Shown: positions 1-7,057, counted from the stretch's first letter. The stretch: 12,346 bases of DNA from Bacteroidota bacterium (GCA_030642585.1 DAOWNN010000029.1:1-12346); one strand, 5' to 3'. Numbers and translations are program-made. Notes: generated by a model not told the origin, from the sequence alone.

Positions 1-178
1 AACCCCAGCCTTAAGGCTGGGGTTAAGTAAAATACCTGTCTATTGGACTTTAGTCCATAATGTTTTATTATTACTCCGATTATTGATGTTTTTATACATT
101 GTCGGGGTATTTCTATAATAATAACTAATCATATTTTGTTATTAAACAGGCAATTATACTATTACTAAATCTCCCCAG
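1..178. repeat. Left copy of inverted hairpin-bearing repeat
   Basis: This copy matches the reverse complement of 7240-7433. Over the core (1-165) I count 8 substitutions by eye plus one 16-bp gap, about 95% identity. Homology thins out from 166 to 178. It starts with a perfect 24-bp palindrome at 1-24 (arms aaccccagcc / ggctggggtt) and carries a second hairpin at 44-57 (tggac ttta gtcca). The repeat may continue left of the window. The short palindromes with a TTTA loop resemble REP-type elements mobilised by Y1 (RAYT/IS200-like) transposases, but no transposase is present here. Confidence 0.85.
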
Positions 179-277
179 GTAAATAAAAATAAGGGGTTTC
201 GCTATTCTATTGCAACCAGTTTCTGTACGCTTATTATTCCGTTTGATTCAAGATGTAAAAAATAATTGCCGGCAAAT

Positions 278-1081
278 TCAATCACGATTGTATTTCATTG
301 AATATTGCATCCTGGTAACTATAAGTCTTAACAGCCATGGAGCAATCCAGTTCACAAAGCTTAAGATCTTTCCAGGTATGGTCATAGTGATCCTTCGCTT
401 TCTCTTTTTTACCATCCTCAAAACCGCTCTTGCTGCACTTTCCTGGCTTTGATGTCCTTTACTGACAACTGGTTGGTAAGTTCCATCATCCCTTAAAACA
501 GTCTTGTCAGGTGGGGGGTCTACAAATCCCAGCCTGAGGATGCCAACATGCACCTTATGCTTGTGCATCTCCATCTTTAGTGACTCAGAGAATCCTCTGA
601 GTCCCATCTTTGCAGCGCAGTATGGGGAGGCGTTTGGCAGCCCGTGAATGTCAGCTACACTGCTGATGAAAACTATACTTCCCCGGGTTTTGATTAACTC
701 GGGTAATGCAATTTTAGTGCAATTTACTGCTGTTAACAGATTGGCATTGATGACCTCGGCAAACAATTCGGCACTTATCCTTTCGAATCTTCCCCTCATG
801 GGAAGTCCGGCATTGTTAATGAGCCCATCAATTTTACCAAAGTGATTTACAGAGACATTAACAAGTTGCTTACATTCTTCAGGAATAGTGAGATCTGCGG
901 AGATAGCCAGGGGAGAAAATCCCATTTGCTCAAACTCCAGCTTTACGGCTTCCAGTCTTTCCGAATTTCTTCCACTTAATACAACTGAAGCTCCTGCTTC
1001 AAGAAATACCTTTGCAATAACCTTACCAATCCCCCTGTTTGATCCGGTAACAATAAATGTTTTTCCAGTAATATCTCTCAT
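278..1081 (-). CDS. Short-chain dehydrogenase/reductase (classical SDR)
   Basis: This is a 267-aa NAD(P)-dependent oxidoreductase of the classical SDR family, probably cytoplasmic or loosely membrane-associated. Visible motifs are the dinucleotide-binding TGSNRGIG at residues 12-19, NNAG at 89-92, the catalytic Ser141, and Tyr154 with Lys158 (YCAAK). The usual 13- and 4-residue spacings are kept. SGRN at 36-39 just after beta-2 suits NADP(H), which is an inference. A hydrophobic stretch near 238-257 at the C-terminus, together with the overall pattern, recalls DHRS7B-like SDRs. The substrate cannot be read from the sequence. The ATG at 1081 is the only good start; no clear Shine-Dalgarno is seen, which is usual for Bacteroidota. 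The gene stands alone, divergent from the glycosidase remnant upstream. Its stop lies 99 bp from the left repeat. Confidence 0.93.
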   Translation of the reverse strand: MRDITGKTFIVTGSNRGIGKVIAKVFLEAGASVVLSGRNSERLEAVKLEFEQMGFSPLAISADLTIPEECKQLVNVSVNHFGKIDGLINNAGLPMRGRFERISAELFAEVINANLLTAVNCTKIALPELIKTRGSIVFISSVADIHGLPNASPYCAAKMGLRGFSESLKMEMHKHKVHVGILRLGFVDPPPDKTVLRDDGTYQPVVSKGHQSQESAARAVLRMVKKRKRRITMTIPGKILSFVNWIAPWLLRLIVTRMQYSMKYNRD

Positions 1082-1100
1082 GGAATTTGCATTTTTTATT

Positions 1101-1108
1101 CAAAGTTA
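1101..1108 (-). promoter_or_regulatory. Possible -7 element of the SDR gene
   Basis: On the minus strand this reads TAACTTTG, an exact fit to the Bacteroidota -7 consensus TAnnTTTG, 19 bp in front of the SDR start codon. A TTTG-like -33 candidate lies at 1132-1135, but its spacing of 23 bp is longer than the usual 19-21. The site would lie at the edge of the glycosidase remnant, so it may have arisen where that gene was broken. Confidence 0.35.
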
Positions 1109-1116
1109 TAATTATT

Positions 1117-1317
1117 CCTCTTTTGAAGGAGCAAAACATAGGTGCTCTTAACTGGGGGCTTGTTGAGGGAAAGACAAATACTAAATATGCATGGAATGAA
1201 CCAATTCCTAATGGCTCAGAACCGGAACTCTGGTTTCATGAAATTTTCCGTCAGGATGGCACTCCCTATAAGCAAAAGGAAGTTGATCTAATTAAAAAAC
1301 TGACAGAAATTCCGTAA
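1117..1317 (+). pseudogene. C-terminal remnant of a glycoside hydrolase
   Basis: An open frame without a plausible start encodes about 66 residues: a segment beginning near LLKEQNIGALNWGLVEGKT, then EPELWFHEIFRQDGTPYKQ, an acidic/basic helix, and a TAA stop at 1315-1317. I recognise this as the extreme C-terminus of a cellulase/1,4-beta-xylanase-like TIM-barrel glycosidase of Bacteroidota: the last beta strand with its NWG motif, then the closing helix with WFHD/EIF-x-DGTPY. The catalytic part is missing. The upstream boundary lies somewhere between the SDR start (1081) and about 1117, so the rest was lost by deletion or rearrangement. The family call rests on remembered conserved motifs and could be off at subfamily level. 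A short intact gene is unlikely, because the only in-frame start is a TTG inside the SDR promoter region. Confidence 0.6.
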
Positions 1318-1355
1318 ATCTAAATTTTTATTAGGACGTACAAAGAGCTTATAGA

Positions 1356-1363
1356 TAAATTTG
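1356..1363 (+). promoter_or_regulatory. Possible -7 element of the ROK kinase gene
   Basis: TAAATTTG matches the Bacteroidota -7 consensus TAnnTTTG, 44 bp before the ATG at 1408. No TTTG/TTG is found at the expected -33 distance, so the call is weak. Confidence 0.3.
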
Positions 1364-1407
1364 CAAATGTTATATTTACAGATACAAAAAGTCATTATTC
1401 CTATATT

Positions 1408-2379
1408 ATGGTAAAGAAAGAGGTTGCAGTAGGTATAGATATCGGGGGAACAAATACGGTTTTTGGTTTTGTTGATATCAAAGGAAACATTCTTGGAAAG
1501 GGCAGAATAAGTACAACACATTATGATGAAATAGAAGTGTTTATAGCGGCATTATATGAAAAGATTGTTATTGCAAGCCAGAAGATTGGAAATGATATAG
1601 AGGTGATTGGATTTGGAATTGGTGCCCCGATGGGGAACATAAATAAAGGAACAATTGAACATGCTGCCGGGCTCCCCTGGAAAGGGATAGTCCCGCTTTC
1701 GGATGTTTTTAACAGACATACAAACCTTCCTGTAATCGTAACAAACGATGCTAATGCGGCAGCTGTCGGGGAGATGGTATATGGTGGCGCCAAAAAGATG
1801 AAAAACTTTGTTGTAATTACTCTTGGTACCGGTTTAGGTAGTGGCTTTGTTGTTGATGGAAAGCTTGTATATGGGAATGATGGATTTGCTGGTGAAATAG
1901 GACATACTGCTATAAGGCCGGGAACCTCTAACCGTGATTGCGGTTGTGGGAGAAAGGGATGCCTCGAAACATATGTTTCAGCAACAGGACTGAAAAGAAC
2001 TCTTTTGAAGATTATGGCCGACAGTATAGAGCCAAGCGAGTTGAGAAAGTACAGTTTTGAAGAGCTTGATGCAGAAATAATTCATGAGGCAGCAAAAAGA
2101 GGAGATCATATTGCCAAAAAAGCATTTTTACATACGGGGATGATGCTTGGTTTTAAACTAGCTGATGTAGTGGCACATACCAATCCTGAGGCAATTTTTC
2201 TTTTTGGCGGACTTGCTCTTGCCAGGGATCTGATTTTTAAGCCGGCAAAAGAATATATGGAGAAATACCTTCTCAATATTTACAAGGGAAAAGTCAAACT
2301 TCTGCCATCGGAGTTAAGCACTCATAATGCGGCAGTCCTGGGAGCAAGTTCACTTGCATGGTCTTTAAAAGAATTATAA
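1408..2379 (+). CDS. ROK-family sugar kinase (glucokinase-like)
   Basis: This 323-aa cytoplasmic enzyme probably phosphorylates glucose or a related hexose with ATP. Motifs in order: the phosphate-binding DIGGT at residues 11-15; TNDANAAA at 112-119 with the catalytic base Asp114; GTGLGSG at 140-146, adenosine/phosphate binding; and GEIGH at 162-166. The ROK zinc site is His166 plus the cysteines of CGCGRKGC (178, 180, 185). The protein begins directly with the kinase fold and has no N-terminal helix-turn-helix, so it is an enzyme and not a NagC/Mlc-type repressor. Length is normal for the family. N-acetylglucosamine, N-acetylmannosamine or fructose are alternative substrates that cannot be excluded. 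It is monocistronic and followed by a hairpin terminator at 2475-2515. The ATG at 1408 fits the conserved start of the fold, and there is no strong ribosome binding site. Confidence 0.93.
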   Translation: MVKKEVAVGIDIGGTNTVFGFVDIKGNILGKGRISTTHYDEIEVFIAALYEKIVIASQKIGNDIEVIGFGIGAPMGNINKGTIEHAAGLPWKGIVPLSDVFNRHTNLPVIVTNDANAAAVGEMVYGGAKKMKNFVVITLGTGLGSGFVVDGKLVYGNDGFAGEIGHTAIRPGTSNRDCGCGRKGCLETYVSATGLKRTLLKIMADSIEPSELRKYSFEELDAEIIHEAAKRGDHIAKKAFLHTGMMLGFKLADVVAHTNPEAIFLFGGLALARDLIFKPAKEYMEKYLLNIYKGKVKLLPSELSTHNAAVLGASSLAWSLKEL

Positions 2380-2474
2380 TTGGTAAAATCTATATTTGAA
2401 GGTATACCCAATTTCGGTATTGTAATTGATTCTCATTTAGTACTTCTTCTCCCCTGAATCTTCCTCCCAAAAAC

Positions 2475-2515
2475 AAAGCCTTACTATCATAACAATAGCA
2501 AGGCCTTGTCTTTTG
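2475..2515. terminator. Bidirectional intrinsic terminator
   Basis: The stem is gccttactat (2478-2487) with atagcaaggc (2495-2504), a 7-nt loop, and one G-T/A-C imperfect pair. It is followed on the plus strand by a T-rich run (tcttttgttgttt) and on the minus strand by tttgttttt. It lies between the convergent ROK gene (+) and tRNA-Arg (-), and so can end both transcripts. Confidence 0.7.
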
Positions 2516-2522
2516 TTGTTTG

Positions 2523-2594
2523 TAGCCTCGACAGGAATCGAACCTGTATCTATGGTTTAGGAAACCACTATTCTATCCGTTGAACTACGAGGCC
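2523..2594 (-). tRNA. tRNA-Arg (anticodon CCT)
   Basis: The minus strand folds as a 72-nt cloverleaf. The acceptor stem is GGCCTCG / CGAGGCT with a G-U first pair and discriminator A. The D-arm region follows (GTTCAACGGAT). The anticodon stem is GTGGT / ACCAT with loop TTCCTAA, which gives anticodon CCT and reads AGG. The T-arm is ACAGG TTCGATT CCTGT. CCA is not encoded and must be added after transcription. The gene sits alone between the ROK terminator and an intergenic stretch. tRNA-Arg genes are common integration sites, but no integrase or duplicated 3' end is visible here. Confidence 0.96.
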
Positions 2595-2656
2595 ATTAAA
2601 ATGCAGGTGTTCGCGCCCAGCTAAAAGCGAGGAGACCCTCCTTATAAATGGGCAGG

Positions 2657-2687
2657 CAAAAATATTTAAAATACATGGTTTTACAAA
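2657..2687 (-). promoter_or_regulatory. Promoter of tRNA-Arg
   Basis: On the minus strand a TTTG (-33 element, 2684-2687) is followed after exactly 19 bp by TATTTTTG (2657-2664), an exact match to the Bacteroidota TTTG-N19-21-TAnnTTTG promoter. It would start transcription near 2650, about 55 nt before the mature tRNA 5' end. This is the best promoter in the window. Confidence 0.65.
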
Positions 2688-2750
2688 ACGAATAAAGGAA
2701 ATATAAAATTCATTTCGGATGCAGGAAATTATAGATGAGAACAGATTGAA

Positions 2751-3908
2751 TTAGTCTTTTAAAAGCTTTTTGAGGATTTCTTCCAATTCAAACATTCCCT
2801 TGTCTGTATCAATAAATATTTTATCGTTCTTTTCAACAAAACCATACATAGAGAAATAATTATTCAACAGGGTTTTATCTACCTTTTTTTTAAGCCTGAT
2901 ATTATAAAGGAAAGGGACTTCTTCAACACGCATATAAGCTTCATGTGAGAAAAGGAAATCTATCTGTGCCCATTCTTTATCAGAACTCACATCTATCAAT
3001 ACAATGTCAAGCTCCCCACCAACCAGATCATCCTCATCTTCTATATCCAAAGGACTGGCAAGAAGTACTCTTTCCTGCATTGTAGTGGAAAAGTAGATAT
3101 TGCCATCCTCCTGCTTAAATATTTCGATAATTATATCACTGGCCGAAATTCCTTCATCTTTGTTTGCTTCTGAGCTAAACCATATATCTGAGATACAGGT
3201 ATCATCCCAGCGGCTTCCTTTATAGACTTCTGAAATTTCCAGTTTTATTATATAGCCATAAAATTCATTATACCAATCATTATCGGAATTGGGATCCAGA
3301 CGTTTCGTAATTTCTTCGCCAAATTCCTTTTTAAAAATTAAATCACCTGACTCCTTTAAAGAAGCCACTCTCTCTTCATTAAATGGCATTTCAAAAACCT
3401 GGGTTACCATTTCATCGTTTAGTTCGAGGAAAATAGAATCGGAATAAGGTAAGCAGTAAAAATTTGCTCCCTGTTCAGTAACATCTGCAGGTAATTGGTA
3501 AGCCAGATATAGGTTTAGTTTTAACGTTTTTGGACGGCTATTCTTATTGTAATGAGATTTTGTTTTCTGGTAGCCATTGTTAATATGAATCTTGCCAGGA
3601 AGAGTGTTTCCCTGCCCTATAAGTACGTATTCCCCAATACCATCTCCTTCTAAACCTTCTACCCAGGCGGTGGTCAAATCTTTATCAAACAGCCAGCAGG
3701 CACAATACTTCCCAGGCTCATTATTTTCAGCCTTAAGATCTTCAAGTTCAGAGCTTTCATCCCAAATGCCCATAGCATCATGCATAAACAATTTTTCCCA
3801 CTCTACATCCTGTGCTTGTAAGAATACGGAAAAAGGAAAAAGGAAAAAGGAAAAAGTGAAAAGAAAGAAAGAAAAAAACTTAAGGGAATTTTTGGTGTGG
3901 GGTTTCAT
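2751..3908 (-). CDS. Secreted protein, NADase-type glycan-binding-like domain
   Basis: This 385-aa protein has no known function. The start is set at the ATG at 3908. The longer frame up to 3998 would need a TTG start and would run through a palindromic repeat. Residues 1-33 form a Phe-rich signal peptide with probable cleavage in LQAQD. Residues about 68-250 look like the discoidin-like 'NADase-type glycan-binding' domain: FDKDLTTAWVEG, the glycine-rich GDGIGEYV, the NNGYQK and NSRPK elements, and the closing VYKGSRWDDTCISDIWF strand. Paired cysteines at 69/71 and 238 may matter. The last 130 residues are acidic and unassigned. No catalytic NADase domain is visible, so a carbohydrate- or surface-binding role is only an inference. 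The signal-peptide codons contain four tandem copies of a 7-bp repeat (3828-3855). The gene follows the abrB-like gene by 131 bp on the same strand. Confidence 0.8.
   Translation of the reverse strand: MKPHTKNSLKFFSFFLFTFSFFLFPFSVFLQAQDVEWEKLFMHDAMGIWDESSELEDLKAENNEPGKYCACWLFDKDLTTAWVEGLEGDGIGEYVLIGQGNTLPGKIHINNGYQKTKSHYNKNSRPKTLKLNLYLAYQLPADVTEQGANFYCLPYSDSIFLELNDEMVTQVFEMPFNEERVASLKESGDLIFKKEFGEEITKRLDPNSDNDWYNEFYGYIIKLEISEVYKGSRWDDTCISDIWFSSEANKDEGISASDIIIEIFKQEDGNIYFSTTMQERVLLASPLDIEDEDDLVGGELDIVLIDVSSDKEWAQIDFLFSHEAYMRVEEVPFLYNIRLKKKVDKTLLNNYFSMYGFVEKNDKIFIDTDKGMFELEEILKKLLKD
3828..3855. repeat. Four tandem GGAAAAA heptamers in a signal-peptide region
   Basis: Four perfect 7-bp units lie inside a longer purine tract (3828-3878). 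On the coding minus strand they encode the Phe/Leu/Pro/Ser hydrophobic core of the signal peptide. The unit is not a multiple of three, so gain or loss of a copy would shift the frame. Confidence 0.9.
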
Positions 3909-3946
3909 GGCGGTATTGGTTTGGTTGAAAGCACGAAAGCAATAGA

Positions 3947-3966
3947 TTCCGGGTCTGTGCCCGGAA
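3947..3966. repeat. Palindromic hairpin between the abrB-like and secreted-protein genes
   Basis: The arms ttccggg (3947-3953) and cccggaa (3960-3966) surround a 6-nt loop. There is no T-run, so a REP-like or mRNA-stabilising element fits better than an intrinsic terminator. Its presence in the would-be N-terminal extension supports the 3908 start of the downstream gene. Confidence 0.65.
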
Positions 3967-4039
3967 TGAAACAGTGTTTTATTAGACTTAAGGCACAAAA
4001 ATAGTGCCTGGTACTTAATAACAAGAATTCAGCAAAAAC

Positions 4040-4219
4040 CTACGGTTTCCAATCACTGATAGTGATTCGCTCGCCATGGAGGGTCAATACCAATTTTTGT
4101 CTTTCTCTCCATTTGAGTTTCCTGATATACTCTTTTGGAATAACTATGGCATAACTTGTTCCCCCTGCAATCTTCGTGAGGCTTCTTATGTTATTGTCTT
4201 CAACCTTTCTACGTCCCAT
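4040..4219 (-). CDS. AbrB/MazE/SpoVT-type DNA-binding protein (59 aa)
   Basis: A short frame encodes 59 residues starting MGRRKVEDNN and ending ITISDWKP. The core is a swapped-hairpin AbrB fold: RSLTKIAGGTSYAIVIPKEY at 12-31 has the typical 'vtk-GgSyaivIPkey' first strand, loop and turn, and residues 32-58 give the 'lkW-rGqkl-l...g-ritI' second half. Such proteins dimerise and bind palindromic DNA, usually repressing their own promoter. The ATG at 4219 lies 19 bp from a 28-bp perfect palindrome (4239-4266), a strong sign of autoregulation. No toxin gene adjoins, so it looks like a stand-alone regulator and not half of a toxin-antitoxin pair. It could also control the divergent crotonase operon that starts 125 bp beyond the operator. 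Confidence 0.85.
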   Translation of the reverse strand: MGRRKVEDNNIRSLTKIAGGTSYAIVIPKEYIRKLKWRERQKLVLTLHGERITISDWKP

Positions 4220-4238
4220 ATTTCTACAAGTATTTAAT

Positions 4239-4266
4239 TTTACTACGTAGTATACTACGTAGTAAA
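4239..4266. promoter_or_regulatory. Double palindromic operator
   Basis: This is a perfect 28-bp palindrome built from two abutting copies of TACTACGTAGTA (4241-4252 and 4253-4264). Each copy is itself a 12-bp palindrome. It lies just in front of the AbrB-like gene, between it and the divergent crotonase operon, and is the natural candidate binding site for two regulator dimers. Confidence 0.75.
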
Positions 4267-4306
4267 TTTACTCAAATTTTCTCTCATTCCCTTGCTTAAT
4301 TATTAA

Positions 4307-4314
4307 TATCTTTG
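4307..4314 (+). promoter_or_regulatory. Possible -7 element of the crotonase operon
   Basis: TATCTTTG is an exact TAnnTTTG match, 76 bp before the ATG at 4391. A TTG at 4292-4294 is too close to be a standard -33 element, so this is tentative. Confidence 0.35.
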
Positions 4315-4390
4315 AATAAGTATTCTGAATGGGTAAACGAAAAAAAATCTTTTCAGGCTACTTTGGAATAATTTTCAAGAAATAAGATAT

Positions 4391-5161
4391 ATGAATTACC
4401 AATATTGGTTGTCAGAACAAAAAGGCAGTATACTGATCCTGAAGATTGATCGTCCGGATTGCCTCAATGCTTTAAACAGCAGCACTCTTCTGGAGTTGCA
4501 GTCCATTCTTAAAACAGTTCAGGATGATCATAGGGTAAAAGGGATTATCATAAGTGGGGCCGGAGATAAGGTATTTGTTTCCGGCGGTGATATAGATGAG
4601 ATAAAAAATCTGAACCCCGGTTCTGCAAAAGTTTTATCATCGGCTGGAAATGATCTGATGCATTTTATTGAGCAGTTTCCAAAACCAATACTGGCGGCGA
4701 TAAATGGGATTGCATATGGTGGAGGTTGCGAGCTGGCAATGGCCTGTCATTTACGTATTGCTTCTGAAAATGCCACATTTGCCCTGCCTGAAGCAAAATT
4801 GGGAATTGTAACAGGCATGGGGGGATTGCAAAGGATGTTGCAACTGGTTGGTAAAACCAAAACCTACCAGCTTGCATTGACTGGAGAGGCTATAGGTGCT
4901 GAAGAAGCAGCAAATATCGGACTTGTTAATTTTGTGCATAGTCATGATAAACTTATAAATAAGGGAATTGAGCTCCTGGAAAAGATTGTGGAACAATCTC
5001 CGGTTTCCATACGAGCAATTATTCGAAGTATTAATGCTTTTTACGGCAGGAATGATGGATTTCAGACAGAAATTGAGGAATTTGTAAAATGCTTTGAGCG
5101 GGATGATTTTAAAGAGGGAGTGAAGGCTTTTAAAGAAAAGCGCAAACCAAAATATCAATAG
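4391..5161 (+). CDS. Enoyl-CoA hydratase/isomerase (crotonase family)
   Basis: This 256-aa cytoplasmic enzyme acts on acyl-CoA thioesters, most likely adding or removing water at a 2-enoyl/3-hydroxyacyl-CoA. The crotonase core is clear: RPDCLNALN at 21-29; the CoA/oxyanion region FVSGGDIDEI at 62-71; AINGIAYGGGCELAMACH at 103-120; and ALPEAKLGIVTGMGG at 131-145. Both glutamates used by true hydratases (rat crotonase E144 and E164) are present as Glu114 and Glu134, which argues for hydratase/dehydratase activity over the many single-residue isomerase, decarboxylase and ligase variants. Length is normal. It is the first gene of a three-gene operon, with the next start 20 bp after its stop. In the divergent upstream region lies the AbrB-type operator. 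Confidence 0.92.
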   Translation: MNYQYWLSEQKGSILILKIDRPDCLNALNSSTLLELQSILKTVQDDHRVKGIIISGAGDKVFVSGGDIDEIKNLNPGSAKVLSSAGNDLMHFIEQFPKPILAAINGIAYGGGCELAMACHLRIASENATFALPEAKLGIVTGMGGLQRMLQLVGKTKTYQLALTGEAIGAEEAANIGLVNFVHSHDKLINKGIELLEKIVEQSPVSIRAIIRSINAFYGRNDGFQTEIEEFVKCFERDDFKEGVKAFKEKRKPKYQ

Positions 5162-5181
5162 GCTATAAAAGGATAAACTAC

Positions 5182-6063
5182 ATGAAAAAACTTAGTTATT
5201 ATATTTTCCTGGGGTTTATTTATTTTCTGAAAATCATACCTTTTTTCTTACTGTATCTTGTTGCTGACCTGATGTATTTCTTTATGTATTATATTCTAAG
5301 ATACAGAAGAAAAGTAGTTTACAGGAATTTAGTAAACTCATTCCCCGGGAAAAGCAGTAGAGAAATCAATAAAATTGCAAGAGCATTTTACAGAAATCTT
5401 GGTGATATTCTGGTAGAGAGTGTGAAGGGTTATTCGATGAGTCAGGAAAGCTTCAATAAAAGATATAAAATTAAAAATTTCGAATTTGTTGCAAAGTATC
5501 TTAATAAGGGGAGGACAGTAATAGCTCTTGCAAGTCATTATGGAAACTGGGAATGGGGAATTGAGGCCGTGGCCCCGGTATTTCATAAGAAAGTAGTGGC
5601 CTTATATAAACCACTATCAAATAAATATATCGACAAGTACCTGGATGAGAAAAGAAGAAAGGGAGGAATGTATCTTGTTCCAACTACCGAAACGCGTGAG
5701 ATATTTGAAGAGTCTGTCAATAATCCAACTCTTTTTATTATGGCTGCAGATCAAAACCCGGGAAAAGTAAGCAAAGCTATCTGGGTCCCTTTCCTGAATC
5801 GCGAGACAGCCTGTTTGCATGGACCTGAAAGTTACGCCCGAAGATACAATACCCCACTTGTATACTTTGATGTTCAGCGTGTAAGGAGAGGGTATTATAT
5901 TTTAAATATTAGGGACTTATACGAAAACCCTTCGCAAACCCAAACAGGGTTTGTTACCGGATTGTACATGCAGACCCTGGAGAAAATTATTCAGGAAAAG
6001 CCTGAAAACTGGCTCTGGTCACATAAAAGATGGAAGCATAATAAAAAGAAAGACAATGAGTAG
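5182..6063 (+). CDS. Lysophospholipid/lipid A acyltransferase (LpxL/HtrB-like)
   Basis: This 293-aa protein is probably an inner-membrane, cytoplasm-facing acyltransferase. Residues about 5-36 form a hydrophobic N-terminal anchor. The LPLAT catalytic HX4E motif is His119-Glu124 (ASHYGNWEWG). It is followed by the TRRG/N-like elements usual for the LpxL/LpxM group: LYKPLSNKYIDKYLDEKRRKGG and MAADQNPG. The C-terminus has WLWSHKRWK, the typical ending of this family. Members transfer an acyl chain from acyl-ACP to lipid A precursors, and related Bacteroidota proteins make ornithine/glycine lipids or load pigment heads. The acceptor is not readable here. An AAAGGA precedes the start. The stop overlaps the next gene by 8 bp, which implies translational coupling. 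Confidence 0.9.
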   Translation: MKKLSYYIFLGFIYFLKIIPFFLLYLVADLMYFFMYYILRYRRKVVYRNLVNSFPGKSSREINKIARAFYRNLGDILVESVKGYSMSQESFNKRYKIKNFEFVAKYLNKGRTVIALASHYGNWEWGIEAVAPVFHKKVVALYKPLSNKYIDKYLDEKRRKGGMYLVPTTETREIFEESVNNPTLFIMAADQNPGKVSKAIWVPFLNRETACLHGPESYARRYNTPLVYFDVQRVRRGYYILNIRDLYENPSQTQTGFVTGLYMQTLEKIIQEKPENWLWSHKRWKHNKKKDNE

Positions 6064-7057
6064 ACAGAATCAATTAATAGAGCTCCTGGGCATTGAGATT
6101 CCAATAATCATGGCCCCCATGTTTCTGGTTTCTAATGTGAATATGGTGATAGAAGCAATGAAAAGCGGGATTGCAGGAGTTATTCCCAGTTTGAATTACC
6201 TGACTGGGAAAGAGCTTGAAAAAGCCCTTGAGGATTTGAATGACTTCAAATCTTCAAATGAAAACCACGGATCTTATGGCATTAACCTGATTGTGCAAAG
6301 CACAAATAAACGCATGGAAGAGGATCTTAAAATATGCGTGGAAAAAAGGGTCCCATTTTATATAACTTCCCTTGGAAATCCTGAAAAAGTATTGGAAGGT
6401 GCAAGAAGCTATGGGGCTAAAGTTTTCAGTGATGTTACCAATATCAAGCATGCACAACGTGTTTATGACCTGGGGGTGGATGGATTTATTGCAGTGGGTA
6501 GTGGTGCCGGAGGGCATGCAGGGCCTCACCCCAACCAGTTGCTTGTACCTGCATTACAAAAGCATTTTCCGGACAAACCGGTTATTGCTGCTGGGGGAAT
6601 TGCAAGCGGAAAAGGTATTTTATCTATGCTAGCTCTTGGAGCTGTTGGAGTATCCCTGGGAACCCTCTTTATTGCCAGCAATGAAGCAGGAGTTAGTGAT
6701 GAGTACAAAAAAGCAATAGTTGATTCAGAGATGAAAGATATAATTATGACTTCCAGATTGTCCGGGGCTCCGGTATCCATTATAAATACGCCGTTTTACA
6801 GGCAGTTGAAAGAACAGGATGAGAAAACAGGGCCCGTTTCAAAGGACAAGCTGACTAAATTAAAAAGACTGGAAGAGGGGATTTCTATGCTGGAGAAATC
6901 TATTCAGCCAGGAAACTACAACAATCTGTGGGTAGCTGGCCATACAGTTGAATTAATAGATGAGGTAAAGCCTGTTAAGGAGATTATACACAGGCTTAAA
7001 GAAGAGCTTATAAATGCAATAAATGATATCAGGAAGGGAGGGTTTTCAGTAGATTAA
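6056..7057 (+). CDS. Nitronate monooxygenase / FabK-like FMN oxidoreductase
   Basis: This is a 333-aa FMN-dependent TIM-barrel enzyme of the 2-nitropropane dioxygenase family. The start is placed at the ATG at 6056, which overlaps the acyltransferase stop by 8 bp; the frame is open further upstream but lies inside the preceding gene. Conserved points are the N-terminal IEIPIIMAPMFLVSN strand, GSGAGGHAG at 148-156 with the catalytic-type His154, IAAGGIASGKG at 177-187, and GVSLGTLFIASNEA at 198-211, which binds the FMN phosphate. The family oxidises nitronates, but relatives such as FabK are enoyl-ACP reductases. Its place behind a crotonase and an acyltransferase makes a role in acyl-chain metabolism worth considering (inference). 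It ends the operon, and no clear intrinsic terminator follows. Confidence 0.88.
   Translation: MSRQNQLIELLGIEIPIIMAPMFLVSNVNMVIEAMKSGIAGVIPSLNYLTGKELEKALEDLNDFKSSNENHGSYGINLIVQSTNKRMEEDLKICVEKRVPFYITSLGNPEKVLEGARSYGAKVFSDVTNIKHAQRVYDLGVDGFIAVGSGAGGHAGPHPNQLLVPALQKHFPDKPVIAAGGIASGKGILSMLALGAVGVSLGTLFIASNEAGVSDEYKKAIVDSEMKDIIMTSRLSGAPVSIINTPFYRQLKEQDEKTGPVSKDKLTKLKRLEEGISMLEKSIQPGNYNNLWVAGHTVELIDEVKPVKEIIHRLKEELINAINDIRKGGFSVD

Noticed and set aside
2523..2594. Integration site of a genomic island at tRNA-Arg
   Set aside because: There is no integrase nearby and no duplicated tRNA 3' end anywhere in the window that I can see.
2751..3998. Longer, 415-aa version of the secreted protein
   Set aside because: It needs a TTG start and would translate a palindromic repeat, placing 30 residues in front of a good signal peptide. 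The ATG at 3908 is preferred.
4040..4219. MazE-like antitoxin of a toxin-antitoxin pair
   Set aside because: No toxin-sized gene adjoins. The downstream gene is a secreted protein with a signal peptide.
4751..5158. 135-aa minus-strand frame opposite the crotonase
   Set aside because: It is a shadow of the clear crotonase gene and has no recognisable motif.
5951..6055. 35-residue N-terminal extension of the nitronate monooxygenase
   Set aside because: It lies wholly inside the acyltransferase gene and has no family similarity. The conserved fold starts a few residues after the ATG at 6056.
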